This document shows positions 33,891 to 41,772 of a stretch of DNA of 64,000 bases, one piece after another. Position numbers and translations under genes: made by a program. The notes beneath the pieces were generated by a model. It saw only the letters and a list, made by a program, of their open reading frames with translations. It had not been told where the DNA came from and ran no database searches. How positions within the stretch are numbered: the stretch's first letter is position 1; every line of letters starts with the position of its first letter. Source of the stretch: Paenibacillus sp. MAHUQ-63 (GTDB lineage: Bacteria; Bacillota; Bacilli; Paenibacillales; NBRC-103111); contig NZ_JARADB010000002.1 in NCBI RefSeq assembly GCF_028765165.1, positions 1,423,146 through 1,487,145 on the forward strand. The letters are read 5' to 3'.

Positions 33891-34739
33891 TCAAGCTTCC
33901 GCTTGGAATCGATCCAGCTTGTGTTTGCATAGGGCAACAATCGACATCACGGTTATACAGCAGGGGATGTAGATGAGCCAATATTGCCATAACGGCAGCA
34001 TGACCTTTAATAAACCAAGGTGCATCAAGATAAATTGCGCCGCTATTAGAAGAAGGAGCCATAGTGCTCGACGCCAAAGGCGGTGCGATACTGTCACGGC
34101 GACGGCGAGCAGGAGGGCTTTGACGAAACCATACATGGCCGAGAAGAAAATATCGTCATGGTATGGATCTTCGAAAATACCGACATGGTAGATTCGAATG
34201 TTCGTCAGGGCAAACACGAAAATCATTGTCGCTACTACGCTCCAAGCATACATAACAAGCGTAACGAACTTGATCGCTTGGTGGCGTCCTGACAGCCATA
34301 TCGGCCATTGTCGAGCCAATCGGAAGAAAATGATCAGCGAGACGATCGTATAAGCCGTGCGCCACCAATGATGTTCATAGATGCCAAGTCTTAGGAATGA
34401 CAGCTCGATGGCGCCGAAGGCGAATGCAAAGAAGGCGATCCACCGCCAGCTCAATTGGTAGACGGCCACATATGCGGCGGCTGCAGGTACCGAGATCAGA
34501 TTGGAGAAGACGGCGCCCAATACATTGTCGTAGTACGACGTGCCAACAATCTTCGGAGAATAACTGTAGCTATGGAACAAGACGAATATGAAAAATTCAA
34601 AGACGTAGATCATGCCGGAATAGGAAAGAAGCAAGATCAACGGCGACAATGCGCGTTTGTGAAGCAGCATGACCGATAGAGCGATCGTGCATACCGCGAC
34701 TAAGATGAGGTAGGGCAGGGAGTTCGGCATAGTCTCCAT
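33891..34739 (-). CDS. Polytopic membrane protein of unknown function
   Basis: A 282-residue protein with eight or so hydrophobic segments and long aromatic stretches (LSWRWIAFFAFAFGAIEL, HHWWRTAYTIVSLIIFFRLA). No motif of a known transporter or enzyme was recognised. The loops contain few charged residues. The RBS is weak (GAAG eight bases upstream). It has no evident operon partner, being flanked by a terminator on one side and the DUF2935 gene about 100 bases away on the other. Confidence 0.7.
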   Translation of the reverse strand: METMPNSLPYLILVAVCTIALSVMLLHKRALSPLILLLSYSGMIYVFEFFIFVLFHSYSYSPKIVGTSYYDNVLGAVFSNLISVPAAAAYVAVYQLSWRWIAFFAFAFGAIELSFLRLGIYEHHWWRTAYTIVSLIIFFRLARQWPIWLSGRHQAIKFVTLVMYAWSVVATMIFVFALTNIRIYHVGIFEDPYHDDIFFSAMYGFVKALLLAVAVTVSHRLWRRALWLLLLIAAQFILMHLGLLKVMLPLWQYWLIYIPCCITVMSIVALCKHKLDRFQAEA

Positions 34740-34843
34740 TAGGAATTCTTCAATGAGTTTTTATTAAATTTTAACCATTTTAGAACGAAAACAAACATCG
34801 TGGCCGATGCGACCCCTGCAGGCCGAGCTCCCGTATATGTGAT

Positions 34844-35659
34844 TTAGCTTCCGGCTCTAGGCTTTGCGGGATCGCAATCGGGGGTGGGCACATGGCCGGA
34901 GGCATGAGAAAGTTTAGTCAAATAATAGCACTCTTCACGGTACATATGATCCGGCATCAGTTGGGTTAAGGTGCTCATAACTTCCTTACCGGCCGTGAGC
35001 TCCTCCACTTCGGCCAGAAATTTCATGAAGAGAAGCATAACCGTATTCGTTTCTTGATTAAACCGCCGCAATGCAGGGAAATCCGTCAACGAAGTACGCA
35101 TATACCCCGCAAGCTCAACTGCCTTGAGATAGAAGTCTTGGAAATAGCGCTCAAATTCCTCGCTCTTATTCTTCCATCCTTTCTCTACCAGATCGAATTG
35201 GCCTGCCAGGCTGCCCGCGTGGCCGACCGCATCTTGCAGCCATACCAGATGCTCGTGAACCGCCGGCCCGACCGGAGGCAGCTTCCCGCTTGTCAAGGCT
35301 GCAAAGACGCGCATCGCTTCTTCCAGCTCGTTAACCATATGATTCAAAAAGGTCGGTGGCAGGTGGATGCCGATCTGTCCGGTCAGCGAGCGCTGCAACA
35401 AATGCAGTTTATAAGCACGCAAATGTGACGTCCAAGGGTTAACATCTTGAAGTAACGCCGCGATACGATCGCGATTCAATGGCTGCCGTGCTGTTCCCAG
35501 CATGAGATCATAAGCTTGAATGTACTGCTGTGCTTGCGAGATTTCCTCGACTTCGCCCGGAGCCAAACTATCCCGAATAAACCTCCCGTGATCGCCCAGA
35601 ATCTGCAGCCAAAACCGGAGCTCAAAGAGCGCACCGTCCTCAAAGCTCTTATCTGTCAT
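34844..35659 (-). CDS. DUF2935 family protein (ferritin-like helical, putative metal binding)
   Basis: A 271-residue soluble, mostly helical protein. ELRFWLQILGDHGRFIRDSL at the N-terminus and PDHMYREECYYLTKLS near the C-terminus, with the internal repeat-like NHMVNELEE and EHLVWLQDAVGHAG, match the DUF2935 family of Firmicutes, whose two halves each resemble a four-helix bundle with His/Glu metal ligands. The family role is not established. ATG 35659 is chosen because GGGAG is nine bases upstream; a TTG three codons earlier overlaps it. It diverges from the gerB of cluster 2. Confidence 0.8.
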   Translation of the reverse strand: MTDKSFEDGALFELRFWLQILGDHGRFIRDSLAPGEVEEISQAQQYIQAYDLMLGTARQPLNRDRIAALLQDVNPWTSHLRAYKLHLLQRSLTGQIGIHLPPTFLNHMVNELEEAMRVFAALTSGKLPPVGPAVHEHLVWLQDAVGHAGSLAGQFDLVEKGWKNKSEEFERYFQDFYLKAVELAGYMRTSLTDFPALRRFNQETNTVMLLFMKFLAEVEELTAGKEVMSTLTQLMPDHMYREECYYLTKLSHASGHVPTPDCDPAKPRAGS

Positions 35660-35780
35660 GTCCCACAACTCCCTTATCCGCTGGCATTACGTTCCTGTAT
35701 TACACTATGTGAGCGCAACCTTGTCAGATAACTAGGCAATACAACTCCGGTATTTTTATAATATTTTCCAGTGGATAAAG

Positions 35781-35809
35781 GCATACTACATAAACGTATT
35801 TCAATACTC
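35781..35809 (+). promoter_or_regulatory. Weak sigma-G-like promoter of germination cluster 2
   Basis: GCATA (35781-35785), 17 bases, AATACTC (35803-35809). The -35 is perfect and the -10 has two mismatches, as at the gerB of cluster 1. Position 28 bases before the gerB start is appropriate. Confidence 0.4.
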
Positions 35810-35837
35810 AACGTAACCAGGGGATGTGCTCATTTAC

Positions 35838-36947
35838 GTGAAGAACGAAACGGTCATCAACGCAAGCCAGCTGTTCGCCATGATCATATTGTTTGAGTTA
35901 GGCACGGCCCTGGTTCTTCCTATCGGCATGAAGGCGGAACAAGGGGCATGGATCTCCGTGCTGATGGCCCTGCCAGGGGGGTTGCTCTTATACCTCGTTT
36001 TTGTTTACTTATACCGTCAATTTCCTCAGTTAATCCTAAGCCAATACATTCGTCGAATAGTCGGATCTTATATCGGCTGGCCTCTCTGTTTATTGTACAT
36101 CTCATTTTTTATATATTGCTCGGGGCGTAATTTGCGTGAAGCGGGCGATCTGCTGATTACAGCGTCCTACGACAAAACGCCTCTCTTCGTCATCCATCTT
36201 GTGATGGTTCTCGGTGTTATCTATGTTCTAAGAAAAGGGGTCGAGGTGTTATTCCGGCTTGGCGAAATCTATTTGATTATTACACTTTGTCTTGGTCTCA
36301 TAAGCCATGTGCTGATTCTCATTTCCGGCGTTATCGATTTGAAGAATTTACTCCCATTAGCTGGCAGCGAAGGATGGGGAGCTCTTTTTCACTCCGCATA
36401 CCCATATACATTTTCATTTCCATTCGCAGAAGTCATTAGCTTCACAACCGTCCTGCCTCATCTGAATCAAGAGAGAACCGCCCGCAAAGCCGGTCTTCTC
36501 GCACTGACTACCAGCGGACTGCTGCTAAGCTTCACCCATGCTGTGGAAATTGCCGTGCTAGGTCCCGATATTTATGGACGTGCCGTATTCCCGCTGCTGA
36601 CGATGATTGGCATCATTAATATTGCAGATTTCATCCAACGGTTGGATGCCGTCGTGATGTTGTCATTAATTATCGGGGTATTCTTCAAAATGACGGTGTA
36701 CGCCTACGCTGCCATTAGTGTCGCATCAGACATATTCAAAATAGAGGAACCGCGCAAAATGGTGTATCCCGTTGTCATGGTCATCCTATTCGTATCGATG
36801 ATGTCCGCATGGAGTTTCCAGGAGCATGGAGAAGAAGGGGCTCTATCGGAAAACTTCGTTCAGCCATTGTTTAATACTATGATTCCTATTCTGTTGTTCG
36901 CGGTGCACATATTGCGGAAACAGTTTGGGCTATACCGCAGCAAGTGA
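35838..36947 (+). CDS. Spore germination permease, GerB family
   Basis: A 369-residue, ten-TM protein starting KNETVINASQLFAMIILFEL, with LILSQYIRRIVGSYIGWPLC, then FAEVISFTTVLPHLNQ, and a late DFIQRLDAVVMLSLIIGVFF. It is the germinant-binding B subunit family. The start is uncertain: GTG 35838 fits the usual N-terminus but sits 13 bases after the AGGGG; GTG 35826 overlaps it. It is the first gene of a gerB-gerA-gerC operon, an order different from the canonical A-B-C. The gerA start follows after 22 bases. Confidence 0.9.
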   Translation: MKNETVINASQLFAMIILFELGTALVLPIGMKAEQGAWISVLMALPGGLLLYLVFVYLYRQFPQLILSQYIRRIVGSYIGWPLCLLYISFFIYCSGRNLREAGDLLITASYDKTPLFVIHLVMVLGVIYVLRKGVEVLFRLGEIYLIITLCLGLISHVLILISGVIDLKNLLPLAGSEGWGALFHSAYPYTFSFPFAEVISFTTVLPHLNQERTARKAGLLALTTSGLLLSFTHAVEIAVLGPDIYGRAVFPLLTMIGIINIADFIQRLDAVVMLSLIIGVFFKMTVYAYAAISVASDIFKIEEPRKMVYPVVMVILFVSMMSAWSFQEHGEEGALSENFVQPLFNTMIPILLFAVHILRKQFGLYRSK

Positions 36948-36969
36948 TTATGAAATCAGGGGTGGCATC

Positions 36970-38577
36970 GTGTTTCCGTGGAACCGATTACGCAGCAGAA
37001 CAATGGAATACAAGACGCCGGGAACATCCGGGAGCGAAGGAAGCAAGACGAAGTCGCTTTTATTTCCGGAGCTGTCCGAGAACCTCCATTACATCCGGGT
37101 TCTTCTTGGCCATAGTCCTGACATCACGATTCGTCAGTTCGAACTGGGGAGCGTGGGTGCGCAGGTGGCCGCCGTCTACACGAATGGCGTAACAGACCGG
37201 AAAATGGTGAACGGATTTGTACTGCATGCGCTGATGACCGGGATAGAGAAAGAAGCTTTCGATAGCATGAAGAAGGATAAAAATCTGTATGACTTCATTC
37301 GCGATAACGCTCTGACGATCGGCGAAGTCAAGCCGATGATGGATTGGGACAGCGTCATTCTGGCTATATTATCCGGCGACACGGCGATCTTTATTGACGG
37401 TTATAAAGAGGTGATCGTGTGCGGAACGAGAGGCGGCGAGTCCAGAACGATCACGGAACCCTCGACGCAAGTCGTCATTCGCGGGCCGAAGGAGGGGTTC
37501 ACGGAATCGATCGGAACTAACGTCGCGCTTGTGCGCCGAAGAATCAAGAGCTCCAACTTGTGGCTGGATACAATAAGAGTCGGGAGCGTCACCCAGACGG
37601 ATGTTGCCATTATGTATGTGAAAGGTCTGGCGAATGACAAGCTCGTCAAGGAAGTTAAGGAAAGATTGAATAGAATTCATATTGACGGCATTCTGGATTC
37701 GGGCTATATCGAGCAGTTAATTGAAGACAAAACAATGACGATTTTCCCGACCATCCATAATACCGAACGGCCGGATACGGTCGCAGGAAATTTGCTGGAA
37801 GGGAGAGTTGCGATTTTCGTGGATGGCACGCCCTTCGTTTTAATTGCTCCTGTGACCTTTTTCGTATATTTTCAATCGGCCGAGGATTATTACCAACGCT
37901 TCGAAGTCGCTTGTGCAATAAGGCTCTTAAGGTTCGGGGCACTCCTCATCTCCTTGTTCGTTCCATCGATTTATGTGGCTTCCATTACATACCACCAGGA
38001 GATGATCCCGACTCCGTTACTAATCAGCTTGATGGCGCAGCGAGAGAGCGTACCCTTCCCGGCATTCGTTGAAGCTCTCATTATGGAAGTGACTTTTGAA
38101 ATCTTGCGTGAAGCAGGCATTCGAATGCCGCGCGCTATCGGGCAAGCAGTATCAATCGTAGGAGCACTCGTACTGGGACAAGCTGCCGTCGAAGCAGGTC
38201 TGATATCACCGGCTATGGTGATTGTCGTCGCATTGACAGGTATTTCAAGCTTTGCGACTCCCGCATACAGCATGGCGCTGGCCATACGGCTGCTGCGGTT
38301 TAGTATGATATTTGCAGCAGGCATGCTCGGATTTTATGGGATGGCCATACTCAGCATTGTGATTCTGGCGCATATGAGCGGACTGCGATCTTTCGGTTTT
38401 CCATATATGTCCCCCTTAGGCCCATTCACGCTGGAAGATCAGAAGGATTCAATCTTTAAATTTCCGCTGAAAACGTTTTTCACCAGGCCGCATTTATTAA
38501 GCCAGGATAATAACATCCGCATGGAGATTTCTCCTGCAACATCATCGGAACATGAGGAACACTCGGGGAGTGACTAA
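36970..38577 (+). CDS. Spore germination protein, GerA family
   Basis: A 535-residue A subunit. VVIRGPKEGFTESIGTNVAL and NTERPDTVAGNLLEGRVAIF mark the soluble half. ITYHQEMIPTPLLISLMAQR, REAGIRMPRAIGQAVSIVGA and GQAAVEAGLISPAMVIVVAL mark the membrane half. GTG 36970 is chosen because AGGGGTGG lies just upstream; the frame extends back into gerB. It is longer than its cluster 1 homologue mainly at both ends. Co-transcribed with gerB and gerC. Confidence 0.92.
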   Translation: MFPWNRLRSRTMEYKTPGTSGSEGSKTKSLLFPELSENLHYIRVLLGHSPDITIRQFELGSVGAQVAAVYTNGVTDRKMVNGFVLHALMTGIEKEAFDSMKKDKNLYDFIRDNALTIGEVKPMMDWDSVILAILSGDTAIFIDGYKEVIVCGTRGGESRTITEPSTQVVIRGPKEGFTESIGTNVALVRRRIKSSNLWLDTIRVGSVTQTDVAIMYVKGLANDKLVKEVKERLNRIHIDGILDSGYIEQLIEDKTMTIFPTIHNTERPDTVAGNLLEGRVAIFVDGTPFVLIAPVTFFVYFQSAEDYYQRFEVACAIRLLRFGALLISLFVPSIYVASITYHQEMIPTPLLISLMAQRESVPFPAFVEALIMEVTFEILREAGIRMPRAIGQAVSIVGALVLGQAAVEAGLISPAMVIVVALTGISSFATPAYSMALAIRLLRFSMIFAAGMLGFYGMAILSIVILAHMSGLRSFGFPYMSPLGPFTLEDQKDSIFKFPLKTFFTRPHLLSQDNNIRMEISPATSSEHEEHSGSD

Positions 38578-38578
38578 G

Positions 38579-39781
38579 GTGAAGCTGGCAAAGCCATGTG
38601 CAATTCTGCTAGGCGTTTCGATCATGCTAGTATTGGCAGGTTGCTGGAACAGCAGGGAACTGAATGATATGGCGGTTGTGGTTGGCATGGGCATCGATCG
38701 AGATCCGGCGACGAAGGAGTACCATCTGTCCTTTCAGACGATTATTCCCAATGCGGTAGCAGCCGGAGTTAAGGGGGGAGGGATGAATCTGCCCATCGTG
38801 ATCCATTCGGCTTCCGATGCTACGCTGTTCGGAGCCCTGCGGAAAACTTCACAGAAAGTGCCGCGCAAACTATTTTTTGCCCATATCCAACAAATTGTAA
38901 TCGGGGAAACGCTGGCCAGGGAAGGGATTGAGGATTTATTCGATTTCCTCGAAAGATCCCATGAGCTGCGTCTAACCTCTCACGTGCTGATTGCCCGAGG
39001 CAGCGATGCCGAAGCCGTAATGAGAATTATGACTCCCATGGAAAAAAATCCTGCCGAGGGCAACGCCAAACGGCTTGAATTGACCTCGAACATATGGGCG
39101 GAAAATATTAATTCGAAAGTAACGGATGTTCTACACGCGTTGATTGGCAAGGGAGAAGTCGCTATAAGCGGGGTACATTTCATCGGTGATAAACGAACTG
39201 GCGAAACCAAAGGGAATATGGAGAAAACCAAGCTTCCTGCTTACATCGAAATGAAAGGCATCGCTATATTCAAAGATAAAAAGCTGAAGAAATGGGTAGA
39301 AGGCGATGAGGCCCGCGGGATCTTGTGGATTCAGAATCATATGAATGGCACGGTGATCAATCTTTCTTGCAAGGGAATGCAGGACGGCACTTCCGTCGAA
39401 TTGGTTCGATCCAAGACCAAAGTTCAAGCGCGTGTTGAGAAGGGCACGGTATCCTTCCAGATCGACATTGACGAGGAAGGCACCATCGGCGAGGTTCACT
39501 GTCCGATTGATTTAAGCAAACGAAAGGAAGTTCTGCAAATTCAACAGCAATGGGCTGCTGAGACAGAGAAGGTTGTTAAGGAGACCGTTAAGATCGCTCA
39601 AGAGCTGCAGGCGGATGTATTCGGTTTTGGCGATCAAGTATACCGGAACTTCCCTGAGCAATGGGCGCAAATGGAAGGGAAATGGCCGGAAATCTTTGCA
39701 AACAGCCAGATCGACGTTCATGTCAATGCGTATATCAGAAGGTCGGGAATGAGAAATAAGCCTTACTTCTTTAAACGTTGA
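38579..39781 (+). CDS. Spore germination lipoprotein, Ger(x)C family
   Basis: A 400-residue lipoprotein with lipobox LVLAGC (Cys22) followed by WNSRELNDMAVVVGMGIDRD, the family hallmark. The C-terminal domain contains ELQADVFGFGDQVYRNFPEQ, the counterpart of KYKVDCVGFGQEIYK in cluster 1. Start GTG 38579 has GGGGAG eight bases upstream and follows the gerA stop by one base. Outer-leaflet subunit of the receptor encoded by this operon. Confidence 0.93.
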   Translation: MKLAKPCAILLGVSIMLVLAGCWNSRELNDMAVVVGMGIDRDPATKEYHLSFQTIIPNAVAAGVKGGGMNLPIVIHSASDATLFGALRKTSQKVPRKLFFAHIQQIVIGETLAREGIEDLFDFLERSHELRLTSHVLIARGSDAEAVMRIMTPMEKNPAEGNAKRLELTSNIWAENINSKVTDVLHALIGKGEVAISGVHFIGDKRTGETKGNMEKTKLPAYIEMKGIAIFKDKKLKKWVEGDEARGILWIQNHMNGTVINLSCKGMQDGTSVELVRSKTKVQARVEKGTVSFQIDIDEEGTIGEVHCPIDLSKRKEVLQIQQQWAAETEKVVKETVKIAQELQADVFGFGDQVYRNFPEQWAQMEGKWPEIFANSQIDVHVNAYIRRSGMRNKPYFFKR

Positions 39782-39782
39782 G

Positions 39783-40031
39783 CTATTTGGATTTATGGCT
39801 TGGAGGGAATTTGCTTCTCAGCAACGATTGGAGCGGTTTAAAGATCGCAGCCAAAACCGGCACGAGTATTAAGATAACGAACGCCCAATATTCGAGGGTA
39901 GTTCCTACGTAGAAAGATTCCCGCAGGACATCGATAGCTTCACCGAGCTTCATTCCTGTCACAACATCCGTTATGACCAAGTACGATAGGCTGGTAATAA
40001 AAATCGTGGCATATGCAACAATGACTCTCAT
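39783..40031 (-). CDS. Small two-TM membrane protein convergent with gerC
   Basis: An 82-residue protein with hydrophobic segments at about 1-22 and 48-66 and a basic tail (RSKFPPSHKSK). It is on the opposite strand, its stop one base from the gerC stop. TTGGAG lies nine bases before ATG 40031. Cluster 1 also has a small two-TM gene next to gerC, so this could be a receptor D-type subunit that has been inverted. There is no clear sequence similarity between the two, so the role is conjecture. Confidence 0.55.
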   Translation of the reverse strand: MRVIVAYATIFITSLSYLVITDVVTGMKLGEAIDVLRESFYVGTTLEYWAFVILILVPVLAAIFKPLQSLLRSKFPPSHKSK

Positions 40032-40259
40032 AAGCGGACACTCCAACTAAGTCTAGTAGACGTACTCTAGGATATTTTTCCCCAAAACGAATGTTTCTAC
40101 CCAATTGCCACAGATGCCCATGCGAGTCACCAATGAGGCCGGAGAGGGTTGTATGGAAAGATGGAACAAATAACCTATAAAAATGAAATACAGCCCTAAT
40201 TTATACAAAGTGGATTCATAATAAAGTTAAATCAAGAATTTTGAATTGAAATGGTGTCG

Positions 40260-40306
40260 AAAACCGTTTCTATCATCGGAAATTTAAGCGCTTTCAACGG
40301 TTTTTT
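40260..40306 (+). promoter_or_regulatory. cre-like site inside a terminator-like hairpin upstream of the first binding-protein gene
   Basis: TTTAAGCGCTTTCA (40283-40296) matches the catabolite response element consensus TGWAANCGNTNWCA at all but one position. It lies in the loop of AAAACCGTT (40260-40268) / AACGGTTTT (40296-40304), whose 3' arm runs into six T. Carbon catabolite control and attenuation are both plausible. Confidence 0.5.
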
Positions 40307-40340
40307 GGCATTAACAAACAAATCGGAGGGATACAAAACA

Positions 40341-41693
40341 ATGAAAAAGTTTCTAGCAGTTGCTGCTGCACTGACGATTTTGGCAGGGTGCGAGCAGGGA
40401 GGCAGCACCAGTTCCAATCCAGTTGCTGGCGAAACTGGAGGCAATAGCAAACCTGCCGTCGCCACGCCTGATAATGAGTTATTCATCTATACGGTCAATC
40501 CTCCTTATTTCGCCAAAGAAGAAAATTTCGATAAACAAATCGGCGATTTCATCAAGAAGAAGTTTCCGGATATTAAGGTCAAGCACGTCCACTGGGATAA
40601 TCCCGGCAGACAATATAAAGATCTGATAGCCGCCGGGACCGTACCTGATCTCATCCTCGATAACACCCGCATGAACGTGCAACGTTGGATCATTGACAAT
40701 GACCTGCAATATGATATCCGGGATCTGATTAAGAAATATAATTTTGACACGACCAAGCTCAATCCGGCCTTGATGGCCCAAATGAGTAACCTGACTAAGG
40801 ATGGCAGCATTTATGGCTTGCCATACAACAATAATGATTTCGTTCTCTTCTATAACAAAGATATTTTCGACAAGTTCGGTGTTGACTATCCGAAGAACGG
40901 GATGACCTATGACGAAATCTATGAAATGGCCAAGAAGCTAACCCGTGTAGACGGTGAGATTACGTATAAAGGATTTTCCCAGAATCCGGGTCATTATATG
41001 AACTATAACCAGCTATCGCTGTCTCCGCTAAGCGCCACGGAGGACAAAGCAAGCTTGAGCTCGCCGGAGTGGAAAAATGTTGTAGACAATTTGCGCCGGT
41101 TCTATGATATTCCTGCGAATCAATTCGATACGGTCGAAACCTTTGCTACCAAAGGCAACATTGCGATGGCTGTAGCGACCGTCGATCATTTGGTCACGTA
41201 TCACGAGCAAAATAAGAATTTGAACTTCGATATCGTATCGGTGCCTTCCTTCAAGGAAGCTATGGATACAAGGTATCAACCGAATGTATACTCCATGTAT
41301 ATTACGAAACAATCCAAGAAGAAGGATCTTGCCTTCCAAGTGATGGCGGCGCTGCTCTCCGAGGAGCATCAAATCGACCTCGCGAAAGAAGGGGTTATCG
41401 TGCCGACAGAAACCAAAGCGGTGCAAGAGGCATTCGGGCAAAACTTGACGCAGATGAGAGGCAAGAACACAAGCGCGATCTTCTACGGCAAAACCGCGAT
41501 GCCGCCGGCAGCACGTTCTGCAGGTTTAATCTGGTACGATGTCCCGATGCAGAACGTTTTTGCACCACTGATCTTCAAAGAATCTAAAGATACCGTAACG
41601 GCGCTCCGCATGATCGAAGAGCAATCGACCAAAGCGATCGCAACCAATCAAGCGGCCAAAGCCGATACAGCTGCAGCCGGTGCGAAGAATTAA
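40341..41693 (+). CDS. Extracellular sugar-binding lipoprotein (ABC transporter, family 1), copy 1
   Basis: A 450-residue lipoprotein (lipobox ILAGC, Cys17), followed by a low-complexity linker and then NELFIYTVNPPYFAKEENFD, where the binding domain begins. WDNPGRQYKDLIAAGTVPDL and IYGLPYNNNDFVLFYNKDIF are typical of COG1653 sugar-binding proteins. Two homologues follow at 44551 and 45912 with the same block structure. ATG 40341 has GGAGGG ten bases upstream. No permease gene is present, so it must work with a transporter encoded elsewhere or as a sensor ligand for the adjacent YesM. Confidence 0.9.
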   Translation: MKKFLAVAAALTILAGCEQGGSTSSNPVAGETGGNSKPAVATPDNELFIYTVNPPYFAKEENFDKQIGDFIKKKFPDIKVKHVHWDNPGRQYKDLIAAGTVPDLILDNTRMNVQRWIIDNDLQYDIRDLIKKYNFDTTKLNPALMAQMSNLTKDGSIYGLPYNNNDFVLFYNKDIFDKFGVDYPKNGMTYDEIYEMAKKLTRVDGEITYKGFSQNPGHYMNYNQLSLSPLSATEDKASLSSPEWKNVVDNLRRFYDIPANQFDTVETFATKGNIAMAVATVDHLVTYHEQNKNLNFDIVSVPSFKEAMDTRYQPNVYSMYITKQSKKKDLAFQVMAALLSEEHQIDLAKEGVIVPTETKAVQEAFGQNLTQMRGKNTSAIFYGKTAMPPAARSAGLIWYDVPMQNVFAPLIFKESKDTVTALRMIEEQSTKAIATNQAAKADTAAAGAKN

Positions 41694-41703
41694 CTAAAGA
41701 GAG

Positions 41704-41740
41704 ACAAGGGTGGAACCGCTGATTCCGCCCTTGTTTTTTT
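41704..41740 (+). terminator. Intrinsic terminator after binding-protein copy 1
   Basis: ACAAGGG pairs with CCCTTGT with an inner GGAA/TTCC, followed by a seven-T run. Partial readthrough to the sensor kinase gene is possible. Confidence 0.85.
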
Positions 41741-41772
41741 GAAATTTCCGGGAAGCGAACAACAGGAGGCAT

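Noticed and set aside
41704-41740. T-box-like motif (GGGTGGAACCGC) before the YesM gene
   Set aside because: Only 80 bases separate the genes, there is no specifier stem, and the sequence is explained as the stem of an ordinary terminator.
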